In this document: positions 39,029 through 47,643 of the stretch, one piece after another | Numbering within the stretch: the stretch's first letter is position 1 | Layout: each line of letters opens with the position of its first letter | Assembly (NCBI RefSeq): GCF_003946395.1 | Contig: NZ_RHNZ01000020.1 | Location: forward strand, 1 to 50,660 | Origin: Levilactobacillus fuyuanensis | GTDB taxonomy: Bacteria > Bacillota > Bacilli > Lactobacillales > Lactobacillaceae | Length of the DNA: 50,660 bases | Direction: 5' to 3' | Program-made: the position numbers and the translations under genes | The notes under the pieces: generated by a model | Seen by the model: the letters and a program-made list of their open reading frames with translations, nothing else | The model's database searches: none | Told to the model about the DNA's origin: nothing

Positions 39029-39675
39029 TGGTAAAACCTGTATACAAACGAACTCGGGATGGGACTTCCGAGTTTTTTGGTGCATATATGCACGAATACG
39101 GAAAAAATAAGATGTCTCAACGAATTGGGATTCATGCCAAGACTGAGGATGATGATTCGGCTTCTGAGGTCACTCAGTATGCTATTGAGAAGGGCGAACC
39201 TATCACCGATCATTCAAGGTCAACAAGTAAGACAATCACCCTTTCAATATTGATTCAAGAAGATACGATGGCTAAGGCCAATAAGGTTTGGTCCAAGTTG
39301 AATAAGTGGCGGTTCGATGGCACACAAGTGGTTTTCAAGGGTGCCGTCGTTTACTACAAACATCTTCAAATTGAGGACTTAACCCGTCATGGCGAAAAGT
39401 ACACTTCGACAATTGAGGCAACAATGAGCTTGAAGTTTGTACATTTTGCTAAGACTTCCCGAATCAAAAAGAAGGGTAAAAAAAGTAACGGTAATAAGAA
39501 GCCCACTGGTAGTACCAAGTCTGCTCAGACTAAGGGTACTTATCGCAAGACTAAAGCCGGGGATACCTACTGGGGGTTCCATCAAAGCTTTGGAACATCG
39601 ATTGCGACGTTGCGTAAGTGGAACAAGTATCCGGATCGCAAGATACCTATTGGTGTTCGGGTTAGAGTTAAGTGA
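39028..39675 (+). CDS. LysM-containing baseplate/tail protein (XkdP-like)
   Basis: A 215-residue protein. Residues 1-140 form a tail-tip fold; then a Lys/Gly/Ser/Thr-rich linker (KKKGKKSNGNKKPTGSTKS) and a C-terminal LysM-like module (YRKTKAGDTYWGFHQSFGTSIATLRKWNKYPDRKIPIGVRVRVK). This matches XkdP-type proteins in other Gram-positive myoviruses, which join the tail to the wall or to the hub. ATG 39028 overlaps the tape-measure stop. Confidence 0.82.
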   Translation: MVKPVYKRTRDGTSEFFGAYMHEYGKNKMSQRIGIHAKTEDDDSASEVTQYAIEKGEPITDHSRSTSKTITLSILIQEDTMAKANKVWSKLNKWRFDGTQVVFKGAVVYYKHLQIEDLTRHGEKYTSTIEATMSLKFVHFAKTSRIKKKGKKSNGNKKPTGSTKSAQTKGTYRKTKAGDTYWGFHQSFGTSIATLRKWNKYPDRKIPIGVRVRVK

Positions 39676-39686
39676 GGTGAGTGGTG

Positions 39687-40079
39687 ATGTCGCAACGCGA
39701 CTATATTCCGATAGATGTTGATGATCTCCCAGAGATTTTTGAAATTGAATTAGCAGATGTCACCTTCAACTTTGGAGTTTCCTACAACGCTGTTGGTGAT
39801 TTTTTTACGGTCGATTTATACGACGAGGACCTCAACCCAATCATTTTGGGTGAAAAATTGGTACTCAATCATCGACTATGGGCCTACGTCAATGATGACC
39901 GACTGCCAGCGGTTGACTTGGTACCAATGGATGAGTCCGGACAAGCCACAGCCGTCAATGCTGAGACTTTTGGGCGGACAGTGTTCTTGATGATCGATGA
40001 TATTGACCCAACAGATGATCTTAGTAGCGATGACTATGTTGGAATTGGCGAAGATGGGGGTGATGATGATGGCAGCTAA
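39687..40079 (+). CDS. Baseplate plug-like protein
   Basis: A 130-residue acidic protein (DYIPIDVDDLPEIFEIELADVTFNFGVSYN, VDLYDEDLNPIILGEKLVLNHRLWAYVND) of the baseplate-plug type that seals the lower tail end. GAGGTGA lies six bases before ATG 39687. The end is a run of Asp and Gly (GEDGGDDDGS) overlapping the next start. Confidence 0.75.
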   Translation: MSQRDYIPIDVDDLPEIFEIELADVTFNFGVSYNAVGDFFTVDLYDEDLNPIILGEKLVLNHRLWAYVNDDRLPAVDLVPMDESGQATAVNAETFGRTVFLMIDDIDPTDDLSSDDYVGIGEDGGDDDGS

Positions 40080-41310
40080 GTATCAAGTGGATCGGCGAGT
40101 CAAGTTGGTGCTGGATACAGGTAAGGAAAAAGTGACGCTTGAAAATCTAAACCGGCTGAATCATTTGCTGGAAATTCAGTTTAGTGTGCCATTTTCTAGT
40201 GAGCCCACACCAGATGTTGCGACAGTGACCATCATGAACCTGTCTAAGAAGACACGGGCTCTTTTTAAAAAAGGAGAGCACGTCACACTTTACGCAGGAT
40301 ATAAAGGTGATGTTGGAGTTCTGACGGAGGGTAACATCAACAAAATTCCGCCTCTGCTATGGTCCGGTGTTGACTCGCAGTTCAGCTTTACCTTCATCCA
40401 GGGCGCCGACTACTCAAAAAAGAAAGATGTTTCAATCACCTTTAAGAAACAATCGGATGCTGAACAAGTTATCAAGACGATTGCCAAAAAGTCAGGCATT
40501 CCGCTGAAATCCATCAAGCTGCAAATTCCGAAGAAATTTAAAAAGGGCTATACAGCTGATGGTCAGCCGTTAGAACTGATTGAATCTATTGCTAAGAAGT
40601 GTGGGTCGGTTCTCCGAATTGTGCGTGGAAAATACTGCGTGGTTTATGACACCAGTGCCAGTGATCTGCAAAAGATTGTACGGACACGACGTACTGCAGT
40701 CCGGTCGGCTCATAACCACTATCTGACCAAGTTGAAACAACAGGGGACGGCAGCCAAGTATCGGTCGTCTACAACAGCAACAATCTCTAAGGACCGGGAA
40801 CTTTACAAGAAGAATCTGACAGCGGCTCAGGGACGATTGGCCAAGGCTAAAACCAAGAGTGGCAAGGCCGCGGCCCAGAAGTCTATTAAACACTGGCAGC
40901 AGCGGATTAGTGATGTTGGCAGCTTGAAATCTCACAAGAATGCCATTGAGTCATACACCAACCGGACCAAAGAGGTCAAGGATGCCAAGGATGCATGGAT
41001 CGACGCTAAAAAGTTGCTGGCTAAGGCTGAAAAAGCTTTACGAAAAGCCGGAGGGGCCAAGAAGAATAGTACAGCAACCAAACCTGCTGAGTTCTTACTA
41101 TCAGCCGAAACTGGCCTCACTGATGAGCCTGCCTACAGTGAAGATGACGATGGTGAATCTTGGAGTTTTAGTTGTCTACTGCAGCATCGAATAACGACTG
41201 ATGCGGTGATCAAGGTTAAGAGTCGAAATCTTAATCGTACGATGGTCGTCGATAACGGTGAGCACGCTTATGATGGGTCGTCCTTCCTAACAACGGGGGT
41301 GCTAAAGTAA
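40069..41310 (+). CDS. Baseplate hub protein (gp27/gpD-like)
   Basis: A 413-residue hub. The N-terminal domain (DRRVKLVLDTGKEKVTLENLNRLNHLLEIQFSVPF, VTIMNLSKKTRALFKKGEHVTLYAGYKG) is typical of hub proteins; residues about 190-350 contain a Lys/Ala-rich helical insert unlike most homologues; the C-terminus has SRNLNRTMVVDNGEHAYDG. Three ATGs (40063, 40066, 40069) follow GGGGGTG; 40069 has the best spacing. Confidence 0.82.
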   Translation: MAAKYQVDRRVKLVLDTGKEKVTLENLNRLNHLLEIQFSVPFSSEPTPDVATVTIMNLSKKTRALFKKGEHVTLYAGYKGDVGVLTEGNINKIPPLLWSGVDSQFSFTFIQGADYSKKKDVSITFKKQSDAEQVIKTIAKKSGIPLKSIKLQIPKKFKKGYTADGQPLELIESIAKKCGSVLRIVRGKYCVVYDTSASDLQKIVRTRRTAVRSAHNHYLTKLKQQGTAAKYRSSTTATISKDRELYKKNLTAAQGRLAKAKTKSGKAAAQKSIKHWQQRISDVGSLKSHKNAIESYTNRTKEVKDAKDAWIDAKKLLAKAEKALRKAGGAKKNSTATKPAEFLLSAETGLTDEPAYSEDDDGESWSFSCLLQHRITTDAVIKVKSRNLNRTMVVDNGEHAYDGSSFLTTGVLK

Positions 41311-41654
41311 TGGCCAATAAAAGACCGGAATTAAAGTTTTTTCGTTTCTTAGCACGAAAGGTAAAGCGTGAGACACATGTCCACCTACTTTGCCGAGTAG
41401 TTTCGGTAGAATCGGATCATACCTGTACCGTACAACCACAAGATCTTGCGCCTGATGGCGATAAGCGAGGGATGATTCTGAGTGTACGAATTCCTAAGCA
41501 TGCTCGAGACGATGTGAAAAAGGATGTCAGCGTAAGTGTGGGCTTCTTTGATCGTGACGTTTCAGAAGCCGATGTAGGCGATACTGGAGATATCTCAAAC
41601 GCTTCGGATCGTCTGCATAGTCTGAATGATGCTTTTATCGAGGCGGTGTTTTAA
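41310..41654 (+). CDS. Baseplate spike-like protein (DUF2577/gp138 region)
   Basis: A 114-residue protein (HVHLLCRVVSVESDHTCTVQPQ, RGMILSVRIPKHARDDVKKDVSVSVGFFDRDVS) resembling short OB-fold spike or DUF2577 baseplate proteins between hub and wedge genes. It overlaps the hub stop and the wedge start by one base each. Confidence 0.72.
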   Translation: MANKRPELKFFRFLARKVKRETHVHLLCRVVSVESDHTCTVQPQDLAPDGDKRGMILSVRIPKHARDDVKKDVSVSVGFFDRDVSEADVGDTGDISNASDRLHSLNDAFIEAVF

Positions 41655-42052
41655 TGGAATTACGAGATTTAAAACAAGATGAGAACGGCGATTTAGTCAT
41701 CGAAAATGGTGAAATGCAGACGGTTACTGGTAAAGAGGAGTTGGCTCAAGGAATTCGCACCATCATCAGTAATCAGCTGGGGGACGCACCACTAGAACCC
41801 GATTTGGGAATGGACTATGAAAATCTTATCGGTGAAGACTTTAATGAAGCCTTTGCCCAAGCTGATTTTGAGGATGCAATTTTGGAGCAGGAACCCCGAG
41901 TGGTAGCCATCACAGATACCACTTTTAATTTGGACCATAAAACGCGAATTTTGTCAGTAAATTTGAAAATGACCGTTGATATGAACCAAACAGGTATTGA
42001 AGATGATCAAGAGGAAATAGAACAGGAGGTGACGATTGATGGCGGAAACTGA
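41654..42052 (+). CDS. Baseplate wedge protein (gp25 / DUF2634, XkdS-like)
   Basis: A 132-residue protein (LRDLKQDENGDLVIENGEMQTVTGKEELAQGIRTIISNQLGDAPLEPDLGMDYENLIGE...) of the gp25/DUF2634 wedge family, which connects baseplate and sheath. The end overlaps the baseplate J gene by 14 bases. Confidence 0.88.
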   Translation: MELRDLKQDENGDLVIENGEMQTVTGKEELAQGIRTIISNQLGDAPLEPDLGMDYENLIGEDFNEAFAQADFEDAILEQEPRVVAITDTTFNLDHKTRILSVNLKMTVDMNQTGIEDDQEEIEQEVTIDGGN

Positions 42053-43217
42053 TGCTGAGTACGGACTAACGCCGCAAGGTTATGTAGCGGAGCCAGAGGA
42101 TGCAATTCAAATTGACCTATTTGAGCTTGCTGGTAGTCTGATGGGTTCTAATATTGGGACGGCTGAAAAGTCTATCTTAGGTAGTTTTATCCGTATCGTG
42201 GCTCACCGAATGGCTAAGTACGAACAAACTATTGGGAACGTTTGGGACTCGTGGTTTTTCGATACCGCAACAGGGATTACCTTAGATAAGGTTGTTGCCT
42301 TATTCGGACTAACTCGCAACAAATCGCAACCAGCTTACGTGTCTTTATCTTTTACCGGAAAAGCAGGAACAGTGATTGATGCTGATGAGATGTTTGAAAC
42401 GGAAGATGGACAAACCTTCATACTTGAAGATGCAGTTATTTTGGATGCCGATGGCAATGGCTCCGGCATTGCTGTCTCGATGGATGAGTCAGCTGATGCG
42501 AATGTCGCAGCAGGTACGATTACTAAGCAAACCATGCCGGTTGAAGAGATCACTTCGGTCACTAATCCGGTGGCAGCGACTGGTGGTATGACTACCGAGG
42601 ATGATGAGACTTTTAAGAATCGGGTAAAAGTCTTCGAAGAATCACCGTCGGGGGCTACTCGTGACGGAATCAAATCATCAGTGGCTAACGTAGCCGGGGT
42701 CGATCAAGTAGAGGTTAACGTCAATGACACCAATGAAGTCGATGAAAATAGTGACCCGCCAAAGTCAATTCACGTCTATGCTTCAGGCGGTATCGATGGT
42801 GATGTAGCTCAAGCTATTAGCGATACTCTTGCTGGTGGGACTCAGACAGTAGGGTCAACGGTTTGCAAGGTGCTGGACCGTGGCGGGCACCCGCAAGAGA
42901 TTCACTTTGACCGTCCAACAGGCGTGCCAATCTTTATGACGGTCACGCTTGATACTGATAGTACCTTATTTGAGACAGATGGAATTGACCAAATTAAAAC
43001 CAACATCAAAACGTATCTTAACTCTCTAACAATGGGGGATAAGGTGCGTTTTACTTATCTCTACACTTTGGTTTATGGAGTGGTCGGCGTGACTGATGCG
43101 GAGATCAAGATTGGGCGCACAACTGATACTTTAGCAGCGTCCGATATCCAGCTAGAGACCTTTGAGTCAGCAACTTATGCTCCGGGCAATATCGAGGTGG
43201 TAACTAATGCAAATTGA
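42039..43217 (+). CDS. Baseplate J-like protein
   Basis: A 392-residue baseplate wedge component. The N-terminus (WDSWFFDTATGITLDKVVALFGLTRN) and the region VTNPVAATGGMTTEDDETFKNRV...SGATRDGIKSSVANVAGVDQVEV are diagnostic of Baseplate_J. AGGAGGTGA precedes ATG 42039. Confidence 0.92.
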   Translation: MAETDAEYGLTPQGYVAEPEDAIQIDLFELAGSLMGSNIGTAEKSILGSFIRIVAHRMAKYEQTIGNVWDSWFFDTATGITLDKVVALFGLTRNKSQPAYVSLSFTGKAGTVIDADEMFETEDGQTFILEDAVILDADGNGSGIAVSMDESADANVAAGTITKQTMPVEEITSVTNPVAATGGMTTEDDETFKNRVKVFEESPSGATRDGIKSSVANVAGVDQVEVNVNDTNEVDENSDPPKSIHVYASGGIDGDVAQAISDTLAGGTQTVGSTVCKVLDRGGHPQEIHFDRPTGVPIFMTVTLDTDSTLFETDGIDQIKTNIKTYLNSLTMGDKVRFTYLYTLVYGVVGVTDAEIKIGRTTDTLAASDIQLETFESATYAPGNIEVVTNAN

Positions 43218-43866
43218 TCCAACAATTAAGGACTTACCGCCATCTTTTGATCGGTCTACTGGATCAAATAACTGGAAGTTGATGCAGCTAGCCGAACAGC
43301 CGATAAATGCGGGTGAAAAACGACTAGATATGCTGTTGAAAATGCGGTCACTAGACACTGCTGAGGGTGGATTCCTAGACAGAATAGGTAACCTCATTGG
43401 AGTTTATCGAGGACAGATGGATGACGATTTCTATCGGCGAATGATTTACGCACGCCTTGCGCGACGTCATACCGATGGGACCATCAATCAGATTTATGAT
43501 GTCGTCTCGGTAATCCTCTCTGCGGACCCACACGAATTTTGGGTACGCCCTCTTTGGAACGTAACTGGTGAACCGATGGCAATTGAGGTCTTGAATGTCC
43601 CGGCAATCTATGTTGACTCACAGGAGAAAGAAGCAATGTTGCTTGATCAGGTCCGGGCATCCGTTGCGGCTCCAACCAGAGTAGCTTCGATCCAGTTCCA
43701 AACGACAGTCAAAAGTAATCTCTATATGGCCTCTTATACTATGGTTCACCAAACAATTCATACAACAATGAATGTCGCGCAGAACCGCCATATCTCGATG
43801 CAAGGCGATGCAGGACTAGCTAGTGTCACCAAAATTAGACAAACAATTAAAGCAAAGGAGGGGTAA
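43207..43866 (+). CDS. Baseplate tail-I-like protein (DUF2612)
   Basis: A 219-residue protein (AEGGFLDRIGNLIGVYRGQMDDDFYRRMIYARLARRHTDGTINQIYDVV) matching gpI/DUF2612 proteins that link the baseplate to fibres. It starts eleven bases inside the J-like gene. Confidence 0.85.
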   Translation: MQIDPTIKDLPPSFDRSTGSNNWKLMQLAEQPINAGEKRLDMLLKMRSLDTAEGGFLDRIGNLIGVYRGQMDDDFYRRMIYARLARRHTDGTINQIYDVVSVILSADPHEFWVRPLWNVTGEPMAIEVLNVPAIYVDSQEKEAMLLDQVRASVAAPTRVASIQFQTTVKSNLYMASYTMVHQTIHTTMNVAQNRHISMQGDAGLASVTKIRQTIKAKEG

Positions 43867-43868
43867 TA

Positions 43869-45857
43869 GTGGCAAGTAATGACGAACAGAGAAGTGCAAC
43901 GACTATCCTCACGACTGCCGCCCAGTCAATAGCCGCACGGCTTATCGCCAATGAGACGACGGCAAAATTTACCAAAGCAGAAATCAGCACCACTAATCTT
44001 TTTAATCAATCGGTTACCGAGTTACAAGTCCTGACGTCTCTGGATAATGTACAGCAGACAGCTGACATTAATACCGTGACAGTCATCAACAACAATACTG
44101 TCAATGTCAACGTTGCAATCGACCAAACCAAAGCACCTAATAATTACCAGATGAATTCAGTTGGGCTTTTCGCAGTTGATGGTGATGGTAAGGAAGTGCT
44201 GTACAGTGTCACCGTGCTAAAGGACCCAGTCTATATCCATCAAGATGCAATGGGGTCGGCATTAGGAATTGATCTGGAAACAGTTGTTGGTCAGGCAAGT
44301 AACGTCGAAATATCAGTTAACCCAGCTGGCGCCGTTACTAACGAAATCCTAAAAGCAACATTGGCCGATTACGTCAAAACGGACGATGTAAAAAGCCTTA
44401 TCCCTGCCACCGTCATCGATGGCAGCAAGCCAGCAGACTTCAAGGAGGCCGTTACCCTTGAAAAGGGTGCGGTAGACGGTACTGGCAATGCCATCGCGAC
44501 TACCAAGAATGTCTCCGATGGCGACGCTGAAACACTCAAGTCGGCAAAGGACTACGCAGACACGAAGATTAGTGGCAAAGCAGATGATAGCAAGGTAGTA
44601 CACACAGCTGATATGCGTAAACCAGCCAGTGATGTAGCCGGAATTGAAGAAGTTAACGCATTGCAAACTCAAGTTGATAATAGTGCTGTAGGAACTAACC
44701 TATTGACTGGCACAAGCAATGATATTGAATCGGCTACCGGTAGCGATTGGTTAGTCGCAACTATAGGTAAACTCAGTTATGAGAATAGCTGTCAATATAC
44801 AGCCAGTGTAAAAATTGAAAAAAATGATTATCCTATGTTTTTTCAAGTGTGGCAAGCTGATACCAATGGTAACCGACAAGGACAAGCACCAATAGGATCA
44901 GCTACTATTACTGGATTAGGTAGGGCATCAATTACTTTTAATGCGCCTGATAAAAATGATGGCAAAACAATTGTTTTGCAACTTGCTTGGTCTAGTGGGG
45001 ACGTATCTGGTTCATATGCTTGGAGACAAGTTAAGGTAGAAAAAGGTAGTGTAGCAACTGATTGGTGCCCTAATCCAGAGGATAAAGTAAATGTAGCTGA
45101 TATGCGTAAACCTGCCAGTGATGTAGCAGGAATTGAGGAAGTTAACGCTAAGCAAGATAAGCTAACTATCACACCTGCTGACGATTCCAAGGTTGCCCAC
45201 CTATCTGGAGCAGAAGAAATATCTGGTCAAAAAACATTTGATGTAGCACCAATTGATAAAACTACAGGTAATCCCTATATCACAAAAGATGGGGTACCTG
45301 CTGTTCCATCAACGCTTGCCGATACTACTAAGCTATCTAACTTTACTGCCGGATTGCAGAGTAATGGTACAGCAGTAGCAACCACATCAGATGTTACAAC
45401 CGCTATCAGCACCGCTACTGCTAACATGGTTGATTCCAGCAAACTTACTAATTTCACGGCCGGATTACAATCAGGAGGTGTCGATGTCGCAACCGCGGCT
45501 GATTTGAAAAGCATTGAGGCAAGTGCTTGGAAACTATTGGTAAATAGTGATGCTACTACTGCTTTTTATCGACTTGTCGACGGCACACTATATATATCTG
45601 GGTATGCACGCGTAGGGGGAAATGGTGGTAACACATACGCTACTCTGACAATAGTTAGTCAACTTCCAACAGAATTACAAAATAAAGTATGGACTATCCA
45701 AAAGAAAATGACGGTAGGACTTGACGATGGTGACTATCCGATGACTGCCAAATTATATTTTGATAAAGATTCATCTTTGTCTGCCATTTCTAGCATTCCA
45801 GGGGGTAGGACTAATGACGGTATCGTAATTTTTAATAACTCATATACACAAAGTTAG
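43869..45857 (+). CDS. Tail fibre / receptor-binding protein
   Basis: A 662-residue fibre started at GTG 43869 after GGAGGGG. Residues 1-150 are the baseplate-attachment region (ATTILTTAAQSIAARLIANETTAKFTKAEIS...). The middle repeats shaft segments with ADMRKPASDVAGIEEVNA twice (about 247 and 410) and FTAGLQS twice (about 490 and 530). Residues about 275-405 form a carbohydrate-binding-like domain (NLLTGTSNDIESATGSDW, YPMFFQVWQAD). The C-terminus is likely the receptor-binding tip. Confidence 0.85.
   Translation: MASNDEQRSATTILTTAAQSIAARLIANETTAKFTKAEISTTNLFNQSVTELQVLTSLDNVQQTADINTVTVINNNTVNVNVAIDQTKAPNNYQMNSVGLFAVDGDGKEVLYSVTVLKDPVYIHQDAMGSALGIDLETVVGQASNVEISVNPAGAVTNEILKATLADYVKTDDVKSLIPATVIDGSKPADFKEAVTLEKGAVDGTGNAIATTKNVSDGDAETLKSAKDYADTKISGKADDSKVVHTADMRKPASDVAGIEEVNALQTQVDNSAVGTNLLTGTSNDIESATGSDWLVATIGKLSYENSCQYTASVKIEKNDYPMFFQVWQADTNGNRQGQAPIGSATITGLGRASITFNAPDKNDGKTIVLQLAWSSGDVSGSYAWRQVKVEKGSVATDWCPNPEDKVNVADMRKPASDVAGIEEVNAKQDKLTITPADDSKVAHLSGAEEISGQKTFDVAPIDKTTGNPYITKDGVPAVPSTLADTTKLSNFTAGLQSNGTAVATTSDVTTAISTATANMVDSSKLTNFTAGLQSGGVDVATAADLKSIEASAWKLLVNSDATTAFYRLVDGTLYISGYARVGGNGGNTYATLTIVSQLPTELQNKVWTIQKKMTVGLDDGDYPMTAKLYFDKDSSLSAISSIPGGRTNDGIVIFNNSYTQS
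44606..44659 (+). repeat. Direct repeat in the tail fibre gene, copy 1
   Basis: A 54-base repeat, identical except for a few third-position changes to 45095-45148. The two copies flank the binding-like domain. Confidence 0.75.
45095..45148 (+). repeat. Direct repeat in the tail fibre gene, copy 2
   Basis: Second copy of the 54-base repeat, 489 bp (163 codons) after the first, so the domain between can be gained or lost in frame. Confidence 0.75.
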
Positions 45858-45868
45858 GAGGAAAAGAA

Positions 45869-46297
45869 ATGCCAATTTATTACGTAAAATCAGATTCAGA
45901 TAACCAGTTTCCAGACAAGGATACCACACCCGTGCTTGAACCAGCGGATGACTTACGGGCAGTCAATATCCCAACTACCTCGGTTCAATACTTCACGCGA
46001 TACTGGTGGATGTATGCATTCAAGAGTGATGATTCGCAAGAAGTCACAGCTCCGGGGAACTTACCCAATTTGGATATTGACTATCTGCAAGGATTGATTG
46101 ACCAGCAAGGCGAACAAGCCGAAAAGCGGGATAAAACCATCGAAGGCTTGCAAACAGCATTGGGAAGCGCCACAAAGGCTCAAGTAGAAGCTCAGCAACA
46201 GTTTGTCACTACGCAAGAGCAATTTCAAAAGCAATTCGGTAGTCTTTCACAACAAATAGTAGCTGTTCAGAAACAGCTTGCAACTAAGGCAGAATAG
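45869..46297 (+). CDS. Fibre-associated coiled-coil protein
   Basis: A 142-residue protein. The N-terminus (MPIYYVKSDSDNQFPDKDTTPVLEPADDLRAVNIPTTS) resembles small phage structural proteins; residues about 70-140 are a Gln-rich coiled coil (EKRDKTIEGLQTALG, QFVTTQEQFQKQFG). It is probably part of the fibre or its chaperone. Confidence 0.7.
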   Translation: MPIYYVKSDSDNQFPDKDTTPVLEPADDLRAVNIPTTSVQYFTRYWWMYAFKSDDSQEVTAPGNLPNLDIDYLQGLIDQQGEQAEKRDKTIEGLQTALGSATKAQVEAQQQFVTTQEQFQKQFGSLSQQIVAVQKQLATKAE

Positions 46298-46308
46298 GAG
46301 GAGTTATC

Positions 46309-46476
46309 ATGGGAAATAATCCATTTTCATCACCTAACATTAATGACGCCAAATTGTATGCTTCATGGGGTTTAGACATTAGCTACATGGTCAACTGGTG
46401 CATTACACCAGAACAGTACAAGGAGCTGACAGGTAAGAATTACACGGCACCAACGACGGATACCACAACCGCCTAG
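46309..46476 (+). CDS. XkdX-like protein
   Basis: A 55-residue protein just below usual length limits. WCITPEQYKELTGKNY is the XkdX signature (W/C-x-ITxEQYKEITG). AGGAGGAG precedes ATG 46309. XkdX follows fibre genes in many Gram-positive phages; its role is unknown. Confidence 0.85.
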   Translation: MGNNPFSSPNINDAKLYASWGLDISYMVNWCITPEQYKELTGKNYTAPTTDTTTA

Positions 46477-46505
46477 GTGCTTTTTTGATGGAAGAAGGAA
46501 TTTAT

Positions 46506-46877
46506 ATGTATCATCCACTTCGGGATAATCCGCTGCATACCGTGATTGCTTTAACCATGATTGGTATTGGCCTATTTTTGATGGTTAGTGATCATTATTT
46601 TACTTGGCCACCAGTAGTCGCTGAAATTGCGAATGATGATGCCGTAGGCATGATGTATGTGGTGATTGGTGTGGTTATGGCAATCTGGGTCTTGGACCCT
46701 AAGCGGTCGGTTAGGATGGATCACATCATTTTAACCGTGGCCACGTTTGCCATGGCGACCTTGTCATTTTATCAGTTCTTGCATTCAATGGTTATGGGGA
46801 GCGGAATGCCGTGGATCAGTAATGCCGCACTGACCATTGTCATTATGATTGTTGCCCGCCGCTCGGATTCAGTTTGA
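46506..46877 (+). CDS. Membrane protein before the holin
   Basis: A 123-residue polytopic membrane protein with about four helices (TVIALTMIGIGLFLMV, VGMMYVVIGVVMAIWVL, IILTVATFAMATLSFYQFL, ALTIVIMIVAR). GAAGGAA six bases upstream favours ATG 46506 over ATG 46488. It sits directly before the lysis genes and may be a second holin or antiholin. Confidence 0.75.
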   Translation: MYHPLRDNPLHTVIALTMIGIGLFLMVSDHYFTWPPVVAEIANDDAVGMMYVVIGVVMAIWVLDPKRSVRMDHIILTVATFAMATLSFYQFLHSMVMGSGMPWISNAALTIVIMIVARRSDSV

Positions 46878-47113
46878 CCGAAAGCTATTTGCACCAAATA
46901 TATCTAATCATGTCAGTTGTAGCCGGTATGATTGCGGCATGGTACACCAATCGAATATCACGGAAGAAGTCTAATCGTGAAGAATGGCAAGGGCTGTACA
47001 TGGAGATGAAGACGCGAACTGATGAAGCCGAAAAAAGAAATCATGAACTCATTATGGAAAACGAACAGCTACGAATTGAAAATGCAGAGCTCAAGAGTCA
47101 GTTAAAATCCTAG
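46874..47113 (+). CDS. Small membrane-coiled-coil protein of the lysis region
   Basis: A 79-residue protein with a TTG start overlapping the previous stop (TTGA). One N-terminal membrane helix (about residues 7-25) is followed by a basic loop and a long coiled coil (EKRNHELIMENEQLRIENAELKSQL). Similar to XhlA-type lysis accessory proteins in layout. Confidence 0.7.
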   Translation: MTESYLHQIYLIMSVVAGMIAAWYTNRISRKKSNREEWQGLYMEMKTRTDEAEKRNHELIMENEQLRIENAELKSQLKS

Positions 47114-47124
47114 GAGGAAAAAGC

Positions 47125-47643
47125 ATGAATGAATTTACGAAGATTATTAAATTGCTCAACGACACCGGTATCTTAGGTGTCTTAATTTTTGCCCTGGTTG
47201 GCTGGTTTACCCGGATCAATCCGGCATTGAAGACCAAGATTGCGGCGAACAAGTCCGCTACTCAGCGCGAAGTATTGGGACTGTTAGACACATTGGCGTT
47301 CAGTGCTGTCAACAAGGCGGCCACTAATTATGAAATGCCAGGGGAAGAAAAGCGTGAGCAGGCGATTGCTGATGTAACAGGCCAAATGAAAGTATTTGGT
47401 CATGATAGTCTGGCACCGGCAATTATTTCAGCAGCCATCGAAAAAGCATATCAGTCGATGACAACAACAGATACGAAAGCCCAAGCAAAACAGGCCGAAT
47501 ACAATGCCGCTCTGGCGGACACAGAGCAAGCGTTCGCTGATAAGCAAGCACAACTGGACAAGCAAGCTGCGACAGTGCCCGCTGAACCAGCACCCTTAGA
47601 TGTGCCAGAGAACACGGCCACTACGGAGGGAGATGCAAAGTAA
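47125..47643 (+). CDS. Holin (LL-H family)
   Basis: A 172-residue protein with one clear N-terminal membrane helix (ILGVLIFALVGWFTRI), a helical middle and a charged Gln/Ala tail, the layout of phage LL-H-type holins (holin_6_1). It forms membrane lesions for lysin release. AGGAGG precedes ATG 47125; stop overlaps lysin start (TAATG). Confidence 0.85.
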   Translation: MNEFTKIIKLLNDTGILGVLIFALVGWFTRINPALKTKIAANKSATQREVLGLLDTLAFSAVNKAATNYEMPGEEKREQAIADVTGQMKVFGHDSLAPAIISAAIEKAYQSMTTTDTKAQAKQAEYNAALADTEQAFADKQAQLDKQAATVPAEPAPLDVPENTATTEGDAK

